Below, in pieces: positions 1-8,381 of a stretch of 64,000 bases of DNA. A program made the position numbers and the translations under genes. Source of the stretch: Caballeronia jiangsuensis (GTDB lineage Bacteria > Pseudomonadota > Gammaproteobacteria > Burkholderiales > Burkholderiaceae). Each line of letters begins with the position of its first letter. Position 1 is the first letter of the stretch. The stretch spans positions 434,001 through 498,000 of the forward strand of contig JFHF01000001.1 of the NCBI GenBank assembly GCA_000648925.1. Direction: 5' to 3'. The notes beneath the pieces are model-generated. The model was not told where the DNA came from and ran no database searches. It saw only the letters and a list, made by a program, of their open reading frames with translations.

Positions 1-594
1 GGCTTCGCAGTCGACTGGGTGCAGGACGGCGAGGCCGCGCTGACCGCGGTCACGGGCGAGTCTTACGACCTGATGCTGCTCGACCTCGGTCTGCCCAAAC
101 GCGACGGCCTCGACGTGCTGAAGACATTGCGCGCGCGCGCCAACTCGCTGCCGGTGCTGATCGTCACGGCGCGCGACGCCATCGCGGATCGCGTGAAAGG
201 GCTCGACGCCGGCGCGGACGATTACCTCGTCAAGCCCTTCGATCTCGACGAGCTCGGCGCGCGTATGCGTGCGCTCATCCGCCGGCACGCGGGGCGGGGC
301 GAGTCGCTCGTGCGGCACGGTGAACTGACGCTCGACCCGGTCGGTCATCAGGTGACGCTCGCGGGCGCGCCGGTGTCGCTGTCGGCGCGTGAGTTCGCGC
401 TGCTCGAAGCGCTGATGGCGCGGCCCGGCGCGGTGCTGTCGAAAAGCCAGCTCGAAGAAAAGATCTACGGCTGGGGCGAGGAAATCGGCAGCAACACCGT
501 CGAGGTGTATATCCATTCGCTGAGAAAGAAGCTCGGCGCCGATCTCATCCGCAACGTGCGTGGCCTCGGCTACATGGTTGCGAAGGACGCCTGA
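1..594 (+). CDS. OmpR-family response regulator, 5' end outside window
   Basis: Partial gene: the frame is open from base 1 and lacks the first part of the receiver domain. The visible receiver has the phospho-acceptor Asp (codon 82-84, in LLLDLGLPKRDG) and the conserved Lys of VKPFD. A C-terminal winged-helix DNA-binding domain follows, ending in RNVRGLGYMV, which is typical of the QseB/PmrA/TctD branch. Its TGA shares one base with the ATG of the sensor kinase (TGATG), so the pair is translationally coupled and forms a two-component system. The stimulus cannot be told from sequence. Only the start is missing; the call of an OmpR-type regulator is secure. Confidence 0.93.
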   Translation, partial: GFAVDWVQDGEAALTAVTGESYDLMLLDLGLPKRDGLDVLKTLRARANSLPVLIVTARDAIADRVKGLDAGADDYLVKPFDLDELGARMRALIRRHAGRGESLVRHGELTLDPVGHQVTLAGAPVSLSAREFALLEALMARPGAVLSKSQLEEKIYGWGEEIGSNTVEVYIHSLRKKLGADLIRNVRGLGYMVAKDA

Positions 595-1895
595 TGCGGT
601 CGATCCGCCGGCAATTGCTGATCTGGCTGCTCGCGCTCGTGATCGTCGGCGTGGGCTTTGCAGGATGGCTCATCTATCGGCAGGCGCTCGCGGAAGCCAA
701 CGAACTCTTCGATTACCAGTTGCAGCAGATCGCGGCCGCGCTGCCGTCGGAGCCGTTTTCTTCGGTGCTGAGTTCGCGCAGCGAGAGCGACGAGGGCGTC
801 GTCATCCAGATCTGGAATCGCAACGGCGTGCTGATGTACTACTCGCATCCGCGCGTGCCGCTCGCGCCGCACGCCGAACTGGGTTTTTCCACCGAATCCA
901 CGCCGCGCGGCGAATGGCGCGTGTATAGCGCGATCGTCGGCGACAACGTCGTGCAGCTCGCCCAGCCGCTGTCGATCCGCAATCGCGTCGCGGCGGGCGT
1001 CGCGTGGCGCACGTTGTGGCCGCTCGTGCTGCTGCTGCCGCTGCTCGGGCTCGCGATCTGGGTGATCGTCGGGCTCGGCCTCGCGCCCTTGCAGCGCGTG
1101 ACGCGCGCGCTCGATACGCGTCATCCCGAGGCGCTCGATCCGCTCTCCGATCAACGTCTGCCGCAGGAAGTGCGGCCGGTCGTGCGCGCGTTGAATGCGC
1201 TGCTTTCGCGGCTGTCGGCTGCGCTCGATACGCAAAAAGCCTTCGTCGCCGATGCCGCGCACGAACTGCGCACGCCGCTCGCGGCCGTGCAGATTCAGGC
1301 GCAGCTCGTCGCGCGTGCGCAGGACGACGAAACGCGCCGCGAAGCGCTCGGAGATCTGCATGAAGGCATCGCGCGCGCCACGCGGCTCGCGGAACAATTG
1401 CTCGCACTCGCGCGATCGGAGCCGGACGGCAAGGGCGTCGAGACGCAAGTCGATCTGCGCGAACTGCTCGAAGCTTGCGTGCGCGGTTACGTGCTGGTGG
1501 CGCAGGAACGCGGCGTCGATCTCGGCATCGAAGCGAGCGAGCCGGCGACCGTGAAGGGCGATGCGGATTCGCTGCGCGTGATGTTCAACAATCTCATCGA
1601 TAACGCGACGAAGTACACGCCCAAAGGCGGACGCGTGGACGTCTGCCTGATGTCGCGGGACGGGCGTTCTGTCGTCGAAATCTCCGATACCGGGCCGGGC
1701 ATTCCGCAAGAAGAACGCGAACGCGTGTTCGACCGGTTCTATCGCGTGGGAGAGGGCGCGAATCGCGCACGCACCGACGTGGCGGGCAGCGGACTCGGGC
1801 TCGCGATCGTGCGTCGCATCGCGGTTCAGCACGGTGCAGTAGTGTCGCTCGGACAATCGGAAGCGGGCGGGCTCAAGGTCATCGTGACGTTCTGA
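594..1895 (+). CDS. QseC-like sensor histidine kinase
   Basis: Inner-membrane kinase, 433 aa. Transmembrane segments lie at about residues 9-29 and 140-162 and bracket a small periplasmic sensor domain; a HAMP-like linker follows. The H-box is DAAHELRTPLA with phospho-acceptor His223. The ATPase part shows the N-box (DNLIDNATKYTP), G1 (DTGPGIP) and G2 (GSGLGLAI) motifs. It should phosphorylate the regulator encoded just upstream, with which it overlaps by one base. A strong terminator follows, so the two genes end a transcription unit here. The signal sensed is unknown. Confidence 0.92.
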   Translation: MRSIRRQLLIWLLALVIVGVGFAGWLIYRQALAEANELFDYQLQQIAAALPSEPFSSVLSSRSESDEGVVIQIWNRNGVLMYYSHPRVPLAPHAELGFSTESTPRGEWRVYSAIVGDNVVQLAQPLSIRNRVAAGVAWRTLWPLVLLLPLLGLAIWVIVGLGLAPLQRVTRALDTRHPEALDPLSDQRLPQEVRPVVRALNALLSRLSAALDTQKAFVADAAHELRTPLAAVQIQAQLVARAQDDETRREALGDLHEGIARATRLAEQLLALARSEPDGKGVETQVDLRELLEACVRGYVLVAQERGVDLGIEASEPATVKGDADSLRVMFNNLIDNATKYTPKGGRVDVCLMSRDGRSVVEISDTGPGIPQEERERVFDRFYRVGEGANRARTDVAGSGLGLAIVRRIAVQHGAVVSLGQSEAGGLKVIVTF

Positions 1896-1941
1896 TGCCG
1901 CGTTCGTGGCGTCTCTCACGTATAAGCAAGCAGCATTACGA

Positions 1942-1985
1942 AGGGCGTCTGTTCGCGGGAACAGACGCCCTTTTTCGTTTTTTAA
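1942..1985 (+). terminator. Rho-independent terminator after sensor kinase
   Basis: A perfect 13-bp stem (AGGGCGTCTGTTC at 1942-1954, GAACAGACGCCCT at 1959-1971) with a 4-base loop, followed by a T-rich run to 1985. It lies about 50 bases after the kinase stop codon and upstream of degP. Confidence 0.92.
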
Positions 1986-2070
1986 GAAAGGATTAAGCGA
2001 CACCCCGTAATCTTGCTCCATCGAATCAGCGCGCTATTTCAAGAGCGCATCCCCTCGTCAGGAGCACACG

Positions 2071-3573
2071 ATGAAAGCGAAGATCCTCACCCGCAGCGCC
2101 GTCGCAGCGGCCGTTGCAGTTGCCTTGTCGGCGGGCTACGTGGCTGGACACAACAACGTGCCGGCGCCGCAAGTCATCGCGCCAGCCGCGGCGGCGATGA
2201 TGCCCGCCGAAGCCGCGGCAAAAACTGGCATTCCTGATTTTTCCGGTCTCGTCGAAACCTACGGTCCGGCCGTGGTGAACATCAGCGCGAAGCACGTCGT
2301 CAAGCAGACGTCGAATCGCCGCAGTCAGAATCAATTGCCGATGGATCCGGACGATCCCCTCTATCAGTTCTTCAAGCGCTTCGGCGGCATGCCCGGCTTC
2401 GGCGGCGGCGATGGCGGTCCCGGCGCGGATCGTCCGAGCGAAGGTCTCGGCTCCGGCTTCATCGTAAGCAGCGACGGCTACATCCTGACGAACGCGCATG
2501 TCGTCGACAACGCCAACGTCGTCACCGTGAAGCTGACGGACAAGCGCGAATATCGCGCGAAGGTGATCGGCGCCGACAAGCAATCGGATGTCGCCGTGCT
2601 GAAGATTGACGCGAAGGACCTGCCGACCGTGAAAATCGGCGATCCCAACGGCAGCAAGGTCGGCCAGTGGGTCGTCGCGATCGGCTCGCCGTATGGCTTC
2701 GACAACACCGTGACCTCGGGCATCATCAGCGCGAAGTCGCGCGCGCTGCCCAACGAAAACTACACGCCGTTCATCCAGACCGACGTGCCCGTGAATCCGG
2801 GCAACTCGGGCGGTCCGCTCTTCAATCTGCAGGGCGAAGTAATCGGCATCAACTCGATGATCTATTCGCAGACGGGCGGCTTCCAGGGCCTTTCGTTCGC
2901 CATCCCGATCAATGAGGCGATCAAGGTCAAGGACGCGCTCATCAAGACGGGTCACGTCGATCGCGGCCGTCTCGGCGTGACGGTGCAGGGCATGAACCAG
3001 ACGCTCGCGAACTCGTTCGGCATGAAGTCGCCGCAAGGCGCGCTCGTGAGTTCGGTCGAGCCGGGCGGACCGGCCGCGAAGGGCGGCTTGCAGCCGGGCG
3101 ACGTGATCACCGCGCTGAACGGCGTGCCGGTGACCGATTCGACCTCGCTGCCGTCGCAGGTCGCGGGACTCTCGCCGGGCACCGCCGCGAAAGTGACGGT
3201 GTGGCGCGACAAGGGCGCGAAGGATCTCTCCGTGACGATCGGCGCGCTGAAGGATGCGAAGACCGCGAGCGCGAACACCGGCGGCGACGACAGCGCATCG
3301 GCGCAGGACGCGCGTCTGGGCGTCGCGGTGCGCCCGCTCACGCCGGAAGAGAAGCAGAGCGACTCGCTCTCGCGCGGACTGCTCGTGCAGCAGTCGAACG
3401 GCGCGGCGGCGAACGCGGGCATCCAGCCGGGCGATGTGATTCTCGCTGTGAACGGCCAGCCGGTCACGTCGGTGCAACAGTTGAAGTCGATGGTCCAGCG
3501 CGCAGGCGACAGCATCGCGCTGCTGATCCAGCGCGACGATGCCCAGATCTTCGTTCCGGTCGATCTCGGCTGA
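2071..3573 (+). CDS. degP: DegP/HtrA (MucD-type) periplasmic serine protease
   Basis: Do-family envelope protease and chaperone, 500 aa, acting on misfolded periplasmic proteins. An N-terminal signal segment (about residues 1-27, hydrophobic core VAAAVAVALSAGYVAG) is followed by a trypsin-like domain with the catalytic triad His143 (NAHVV), Asp173 (SDVAVL) and Ser246 (GNSGGP). Two PDZ domains lie at roughly 290-380 and 410-495. The length is typical of the family. An AGGAG ribosome-binding site precedes the ATG. It stands between a terminator and a stable hairpin, so it is probably transcribed alone, although the nearby two-component system may respond to envelope stress. Confidence 0.95.
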   Translation: MKAKILTRSAVAAAVAVALSAGYVAGHNNVPAPQVIAPAAAAMMPAEAAAKTGIPDFSGLVETYGPAVVNISAKHVVKQTSNRRSQNQLPMDPDDPLYQFFKRFGGMPGFGGGDGGPGADRPSEGLGSGFIVSSDGYILTNAHVVDNANVVTVKLTDKREYRAKVIGADKQSDVAVLKIDAKDLPTVKIGDPNGSKVGQWVVAIGSPYGFDNTVTSGIISAKSRALPNENYTPFIQTDVPVNPGNSGGPLFNLQGEVIGINSMIYSQTGGFQGLSFAIPINEAIKVKDALIKTGHVDRGRLGVTVQGMNQTLANSFGMKSPQGALVSSVEPGGPAAKGGLQPGDVITALNGVPVTDSTSLPSQVAGLSPGTAAKVTVWRDKGAKDLSVTIGALKDAKTASANTGGDDSASAQDARLGVAVRPLTPEEKQSDSLSRGLLVQQSNGAAANAGIQPGDVILAVNGQPVTSVQQLKSMVQRAGDSIALLIQRDDAQIFVPVDLG

Positions 3574-3589
3574 CGCGCGTGCGCGGGTC

Positions 3590-3643
3590 CACGCGATGCG
3601 GGCACGAACCATGCTCCACGGTTCCCTGGTGCCCCATCGCGTG
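3590..3643. other. Long stem-loop downstream of degP
   Basis: About 20 base pairs in three blocks: CACGCGATG/CATCGCGTG, GGGCAC/GTGCCC and GAACC/GGTTC, separated by small bulges and closed by a 9-base loop. No T-run follows, so a classical intrinsic terminator is doubtful. It may stabilise the degP mRNA 3' end. Confidence 0.6.
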
Positions 3644-3711
3644 AAATCGACGCATCGGGCGTGACGCCGCCGGCTCCCGGGCGCGGCGGCATCGGACTAA
3701 GGAGCAGAAAC

Positions 3712-4194
3712 ATGACGAACAAGACCACGGGCAGGCTGACGGCCGCAGTTCTCGTTGCGGCGATGAGCGCCGGCATGGCGGGCGGCGCCTGGGCGCAGGC
3801 ATCGGGCGGCACGACGAGCGACATGTCGAGCGCGGGCAACACCAACGGCGGCGGTCTGCCGCAAATTCAGCAGCAAGGCGACGTCTCCTATACGTCCGGC
3901 GGCGTGGGCCTCGACGAGTCGCGCGCCTTGTTGCGTGAACAGGCGCACTGGCCGTTGTCGCTGCGCTTCACGGGCCCGACCGCCGATTACCTCTCGGGTG
4001 TGCACGTACGCATCGTCGATGGCAAGGGCGGCGAAGCGCTTTCCGCCGAGTCGATGGGACCTTACATGCTCGTCAAGCTGCCGCCGGGCAGCTATACGGT
4101 CTACGCGAAGTACAAGGATCAGGAGAAAAAGCAGGCAGTGACGATCGCCGGGCCCGGCAAGGCCAAGGCGGCGTTCCACTGGAACATTCAGTAA
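3712..4194 (+). CDS. Exported protein with carboxypeptidase-regulatory-like fold
   Basis: 160 aa. I chose the ATG at 3712 because AAGGAG lies at the right distance; the longer in-frame extension has no such site. The N-terminus is a signal peptide with likely cleavage after AWA. The C-terminal half (VHVRIVDGKGGEAL, then GPYMLVKLPPGSYTVYAKY) has the alternating strands of a transthyretin/carboxypeptidase-regulatory-like beta sandwich. Function is unknown; the family is generally periplasmic. It follows degP without other genes nearby. Confidence 0.75.
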   Translation: MTNKTTGRLTAAVLVAAMSAGMAGGAWAQASGGTTSDMSSAGNTNGGGLPQIQQQGDVSYTSGGVGLDESRALLREQAHWPLSLRFTGPTADYLSGVHVRIVDGKGGEALSAESMGPYMLVKLPPGSYTVYAKYKDQEKKQAVTIAGPGKAKAAFHWNIQ

Positions 4195-4339
4195 GCGCGA
4201 GCGTCCAAAGGGGATACGCCCGGGGCATCGAAAGCGCTCACGCAGAATCGGAAGTTTGTCTCATAATTAAGCCGCGGGCGTCTCGATGACTCGTGGCTTT
4301 TTCTTGGGATGTCGGTTTTCACGCGGGAGGGGCAGCACG

Positions 4340-4717
4340 ATGGGCACGGAACTGAACGACGGGCACCAGACGGCGCATCACATCGAGATCACGCTGAATG
4401 GCCGCCGCTGCCGCGTGATCCATCAGGGCGTGACCTACGCGGATACGCACGCGTCCCTCACGCTCATCGAGCCGGGCGCGGAGAACGTGCACTACTTCCC
4501 GCGCGCCGACGTGAACATGGCGCGTCTGGAACGCTCCATCCACACCACGCAGTGCCCGATCAAGGGCGAGGCCACGCACTATCATCTGCTGACCGAAGAC
4601 GGCCCGGTGGAGAACGCCGCGTGGAGCTACGAATCGCCGCTCGACGCCGCCGTGAAAATCAAGGGCTATCTCGCGTTTTACGTTTCGCGTGTCGATCGTA
4701 TCGACGAAACGTCATAG
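4340..4717 (+). CDS. DUF427-family protein
   Basis: 125 aa, soluble, from the ATG at 4340, which has GGGAGG upstream. DUF427 hallmarks are visible: YFPRADVNMARLE followed by TQCPIKGEATHYHL (Cys and Lys in the CPxKGEA motif). Biochemical role unknown. The longer open frame to 4286 lacks a ribosome-binding site. It stands alone, with the CoxG-like gene 74 bases downstream on the same strand. Confidence 0.8.
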   Translation: MGTELNDGHQTAHHIEITLNGRRCRVIHQGVTYADTHASLTLIEPGAENVHYFPRADVNMARLERSIHTTQCPIKGEATHYHLLTEDGPVENAAWSYESPLDAAVKIKGYLAFYVSRVDRIDETS

Positions 4718-4791
4718 GCGCGCAGCCGAACAGACACCTCGCGCCCGCTCAGCCATAACGAACGCATGCGATCCTTTTGCCGGAGGCTCGG

Positions 4792-5583
4792 ATGGAAGTC
4801 ACCGATGCATTGTGCGTTCCGCTCGACCCGGCGCATGTCCGGGAGGCGCTCTCCGATCTCGCGCTGCTGCGCGCGAGCCTCGACAATTGCGAGTCGTTCA
4901 CGCGCACGCCCGGCGGCGAGTATGTTCTCACGCTGACCGTGCCGCTCGGCGCGCTGCGGGCGCGCTACGAGATTCGCGCGCACGCCGCCGGGCGCACGCG
5001 TCAGGCGGGGCATGTGGAAAGCGAGATCGCCCAATCCGACGATGCCGTGTACGCCCGCACGTTGAGTTTCAAGGCGCGCGGCGAGGGCGTCGGCTCCTTG
5101 CGCGGACAGATCGCGGTCGCGTTGAATCCGGACGACGACGGCGGCGCGACCTGGATCGAATACACCGTCTGGGCGACGGTCTCGGGACCGCTCGCCGGCC
5201 TGCCTGCCCGCCAGATCGAAAACGCGCTGCGCGAAGGCGCCGACGAATTCTTCGCCGAATTCTGCGAAGTGGTGCGCGCGAAGCACGCCTTGCCGTCGAT
5301 GCGCGCGGCGGGCGAGCGCGCTGAACGCCGTCACGTGTTCCTGCGGCCGAGCGCGATGTCGGCGGCATTCTCGCGTCGCCCGGGCGCGATGCGCGCGCCG
5401 TCCGCCGATGCCCACGCGAGCGGCGTGCTGCGGCATCGTCTGCACGGGCATGCCTTCGGACATCACGAGCGCGATCATTCCCATGATCCGCATCCGCTCG
5501 GCTTGCCCATCTGGGCTTGGGCGGCGATGCTCGTGTGCGTCGCGCTGTTCGCGTATTTCGCGCAGCACATCGGGCTGCAATGA
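4792..5583 (+). CDS. CoxG-like SRPBCC protein with His-rich segment and C-terminal anchor
   Basis: 263 aa from the ATG at 4792, preceded by GGAGG. Residues 1-150 look like a CoxG/SRPBCC ligand-binding domain (MEVTDALCVPLDP..., with LAGLPARQIENALREGADEFFAEFC near its end). A low-complexity linker follows, then a His-rich stretch (HRLHGHAFGHHERDHSHDPH) and a single transmembrane helix (about 238-258) at the C-terminus. CoxG homologues are linked to recruitment of CO-dehydrogenase-type molybdenum hydroxylases, but no such genes are here. The His cluster may bind metal; that is inference. Confidence 0.72.
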   Translation: MEVTDALCVPLDPAHVREALSDLALLRASLDNCESFTRTPGGEYVLTLTVPLGALRARYEIRAHAAGRTRQAGHVESEIAQSDDAVYARTLSFKARGEGVGSLRGQIAVALNPDDDGGATWIEYTVWATVSGPLAGLPARQIENALREGADEFFAEFCEVVRAKHALPSMRAAGERAERRHVFLRPSAMSAAFSRRPGAMRAPSADAHASGVLRHRLHGHAFGHHERDHSHDPHPLGLPIWAWAAMLVCVALFAYFAQHIGLQ

Positions 5584-5587
5584 CGGG

Positions 5588-6544
5588 CTACGTTCCGCGA
5601 AACGCCCGTCGATAAGCCGACGGCGACGTCTTCAGCGTCTCCGCGAACTGCTGGCGCAGCGTCGCGCCGGTGCGAAAGCCGCTTCGTTCCGCGATGCGAT
5701 CGATCGGCAGGTCCGTATCTTCGAGCAAGCGCTGCGCGAGCGCGACACGTTGCCCGACGAGCCACGCGCCGACCGTCGCGCCCGTCGTTTCCCGAAAGCG
5801 CCGCGTAAAGTTGCGACGGCTCATCGCCATGCGCGCGGCGAGCGCATCGAGTGAATGATCCGTTTGCAGATTGGCTCGCAGCCAGTCGAGCAGTCCGGCG
5901 AGCTTTTCGCCGTTCTGGCGCTCGGGAACCGGCTCGTCGATGAACTGCGCCTGCGAGCCCTGCCGATGCGGCGGCACGACGAGCCGGCGCGCGACCTGAT
6001 TCGCCGCGTGCGAGCCCGCCAGCCTGCGCAGCACGTGCAGGCAGCAATCGAGTCCCGCCGCGGTGCCAGCCGAGGTCGTGATGTTCTCATCGTCGATATA
6101 GAGCACGTTCGGATCGAGCCGCACGCGCGGATAGCGCCGCGCGAAATCATCGGCCCACGCCCAGTGCGTCGTGGCCGCGCGGCCGTCGAGCAGGGCCGCC
6201 GCCGCGAGCACATACGAGCCGAGGCACAGCCCGACGATATGCGCGCCGCGTGCGTGCGCCGCGCGAAGCGCATCGAGCAGCGCATCGGGCGGCAGCTCGT
6301 CCGGATCGCGCCACGAGGGGACGATGATCACATCGGCGTCGGCGAGGGCATCGAGCGAATGCCGGGCCGCGATCGTGAAGCCGGCGGATGTCGCGAGCGC
6401 GTGCGGTTCGGCGGCGCAGACGCGAAAGTCGAACGACGGCACGCCGATCCCGCCGCGCTCCTCGCCGAACACGATGCACGGCACCGCGAGGTGAAACGGG
6501 CTGATGCGGTCGAACGCGACGACGGCGATCGAATGGCGGGTCAT
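5588..6544 (-). CDS. GlxA-family transcriptional regulator (DJ-1/PfpI plus AraC)
   Basis: 318 aa from ATG at 6544 (MTRHSIAVVAF); the upstream in-frame extension is arginine-rich and non-conserved in style. The N-terminal DJ-1/PfpI amidase-like domain (FGEERGGIGVPSFDFRVC..., VGLCLGSYVLAAAALLDG) is followed by an AraC-type double helix-turn-helix (MAMSRRNFTRRFRETTG..., IDRIAERSGFRTGATLRQQF). It is divergent from the cysteine hydrolase at 6673 across a 128-bp gap, the usual arrangement of a regulator and its target. Ligand unknown. Confidence 0.88.
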   Translation of the reverse strand: MTRHSIAVVAFDRISPFHLAVPCIVFGEERGGIGVPSFDFRVCAAEPHALATSAGFTIAARHSLDALADADVIIVPSWRDPDELPPDALLDALRAAHARGAHIVGLCLGSYVLAAAALLDGRAATTHWAWADDFARRYPRVRLDPNVLYIDDENITTSAGTAAGLDCCLHVLRRLAGSHAANQVARRLVVPPHRQGSQAQFIDEPVPERQNGEKLAGLLDWLRANLQTDHSLDALAARMAMSRRNFTRRFRETTGATVGAWLVGQRVALAQRLLEDTDLPIDRIAERSGFRTGATLRQQFAETLKTSPSAYRRAFRGT

Positions 6545-6672
6545 GCGCGGCTCCGGCGAAACATCGAAGAGTGCATTTTGGCCCGATTCCGATGAAAGTT
6601 GGCGATCGGGCCACTTCTGGACATCGCGCGGGCGCGGCGACAATGCTTCGACCATCCACGAAGGAGCTGACC

Positions 6673-7299
6673 ATGCCGCGCCGCGCCCTGATCGTCATCG
6701 ATGTGCAGAACGAGTACGTCGATGGCAACCTGCTGATCGAATATCCCGATGTGAACGTGTCGCTTGCGAATATCGCGCGCGCGATGGATGCCGCCGAAAA
6801 GCACGGTGTCCCGGTGGTCGTCGTGCAGAATTTCGCGCCGGCGAGCGCGCCGATCTTCGCGCGCGGCTCCGCGATGGCCGAGCTGCACGAAACGGTGGCG
6901 TCGCGGCCGCGTGCGCATTACGTCGAGAAATCGCTGCCGAGCGCATTCGCCGGCACCGATCTCGCCGACTGGCTGACGGCGCACGACATCGACACGATCA
7001 CGATCGCGGGCTACATGACGCACAACTGCGACGACTCGACCGTGAAGCACGCGGTGCATGCCGGTATCGCCGTGGAATTTCTCGTGGATGCAACGGGCGC
7101 CGTGCCCTACGAAAACAGCGCGGGCCGTGCGAGTGCGGAAGAGATTCACCGCGTGTTCACGGTGGTGATGCAGTCGCGTTTCGCCGCCGTGCTCGGCACG
7201 GACGACTGGATCAGCGCGCTGGCAAGCGGCGAGCCGCCCGCGCGCGACAACATCTACGCGTCGAATCAGCGGGCGCGCGCCGTGAATTCAGGCCGTTGA
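6673..7299 (+). CDS. Isochorismatase-family cysteine hydrolase
   Basis: 208 aa from the ATG at 6673, with AAGGAG just upstream. The catalytic triad of the family is present: Asp10 (ALIVIDVQNEY), Lys86 (VEKSLPSAF) and Cys119 (GYMTHNCDDST). It has the size and fold signature of nicotinamidase/N-carbamoylsarcosine-hydrolase-type enzymes that cleave C-N bonds of small amides; the exact substrate cannot be read. It is divergent from the GlxA regulator, its probable controller. Its 3' end overlaps the convergent TetR gene by 12 bases. Confidence 0.85.
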   Translation: MPRRALIVIDVQNEYVDGNLLIEYPDVNVSLANIARAMDAAEKHGVPVVVVQNFAPASAPIFARGSAMAELHETVASRPRAHYVEKSLPSAFAGTDLADWLTAHDIDTITIAGYMTHNCDDSTVKHAVHAGIAVEFLVDATGAVPYENSAGRASAEEIHRVFTVVMQSRFAAVLGTDDWISALASGEPPARDNIYASNQRARAVNSGR

Positions 7300-7926
7300 G
7301 AGCAGGGCCGGGCTGCAACGCAGCGCGTCGAAGCACGCGTCGATGAGCGCTTCGGCGTCGCGCTCCGGATGGACGAGGTCCGGCAGCATCAGCGAATCGT
7401 GCAGGATGCCGGTGAACATGCAGTGAAGCATGGTCGTCGCGCGGTTCGTGTCGAGCGTCGCGGGAAGCTGCTTTTTTTCGACGGCATTGCGCAGCGCGCG
7501 CTCGATGCGCTCCATGCCGTCGCGCATGTTGTTCTGATGCCGCTCGCGCACCGGTCCCATTTCCTCGACGAACTCGCATTTCAGAAAGAGGATGTCGAAG
7601 ACGCGCCGGCGCTGCTCGTCGGCCGTGATGTTGCGCATGCACCAGACGAACAGCTCCCGAAGGCGCGTGAGCGGGTCTTCTTCCTTGCCGTCGAGCGTGG
7701 TCGCGACGAGTTCGTCGAGCGGCAGCAGGCTGCGGTCGAACATCGCGTTGAAGAGATCGCCTTTGTTGGCGAAATGCCAGTAAATCGCGCCGCGCGTCAC
7801 GCCCGCCGCCTGCGCGATATCCGCGAGCGTCGTGCGCGATACACCTTTCTCATAGAAGACGCGCTCGGCCGCGTCGAGAACTCGATTGCGCGTCGCCTGC
7901 GCTTCTTCCTTGGTTCGTCTGACCAT
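7288..7926 (-). CDS. bpeR: TetR/AcrR repressor of the RND efflux operon
   Basis: 212 aa from the ATG at 7926 (MVRRTKEEAQATRNRVLDAAE). The N-terminal TetR helix-turn-helix is typical of AcrR/BpeR (TTLADIAQAAGVTRGAIYWHF); the C-terminal ligand domain is variable. It is divergent from bpeA, with a perfect 9-bp-arm inverted repeat between the two genes that matches the layout of acrR-acrAB. By family knowledge it should repress bpeAB-oprB and itself and release DNA when bound to pump substrates. The symbol is by resemblance; AmrR is the alternative. Confidence 0.82.
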   Translation of the reverse strand: MVRRTKEEAQATRNRVLDAAERVFYEKGVSRTTLADIAQAAGVTRGAIYWHFANKGDLFNAMFDRSLLPLDELVATTLDGKEEDPLTRLRELFVWCMRNITADEQRRRVFDILFLKCEFVEEMGPVRERHQNNMRDGMERIERALRNAVEKKQLPATLDTNRATTMLHCMFTGILHDSLMLPDLVHPERDAEALIDACFDALRCSPALLSTA

Positions 7927-8381
7927 ATCGTGCGGCCTTTCGGGCCGTCTGCTCCTGCTTCTGCTGCCGTTGAACGGACGCGTCGCGCGCCCCTTGTCTA
8001 AGGTTGGCCGACCGAAGTCGAACGCCTGCAAAGGTGTTTTTCGCCTCGAATGGGGATAAACCTGTACGCATTTATACATTCATCCACGAATGTATATACA
8101 ATACCACCCGTCCACCGATATTCACAAATTTCAGCCGCGGGCGAGCAGATTCCGAATTAAGCTTTCGTTTCCATTGCGCGTTCGGCCGTCCTTGGGCCAC
8201 TGGCGGCGCTTCAGAGCGTCGCGCACGTGCATGAAATGCCGGCCGCTGGCCGGCGTCGCCGCTCAATCGTCGGATAAGTTTTGTTTATTGGCAGCGTCCT
8301 GAAGGACGCTTGTGCGCGGCATTGCCCGGGGAAGGCCGCCGCGCACTTACTTCACTCTTCGTCTTAGACAGAGGTCGCTCC
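7927..8381. other. Divergent control region between bpeR and bpeA
   Basis: 455 bases without a gene. It carries the AcrR-like operator at 8073-8096 and a plausible -10 (TACAAT, 8097-8102) for the rightward promoter directly beside it. On the other strand TATAAAT within the operator flank could serve bpeR. A small hairpin (AGCGTCC...GGACGCT, 8293-8310) lies in the bpeA leader. Short open frames here look spurious. Confidence 0.6.
8073..8096. promoter_or_regulatory. AcrR/BpeR-type operator
   Basis: Perfect inverted repeat TATACATTC-(6)-GAATGTATA. Its arms and spacing closely resemble the known E. coli AcrR operator (ACATACATT...AATGTATGT). Overlap with the adjacent -10 hexamer would let the repressor block RNA polymerase. 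Confidence 0.75.

Noticed and set aside
570..2021. Long antisense open frames (for example opposite the sensor kinase, degP, and bpeB)
   Set aside because: These are GC-rich shadow frames of well-supported genes on the other strand, with Arg/His/Asp-rich translations.
5581..5610. GACGGGC...GCCCGTC inverted repeat as a bidirectional terminator between the CoxG-like gene and the GlxA gene
   Set aside because: It lies mostly within the GlxA coding sequence, has a 13-base loop and no T-run.
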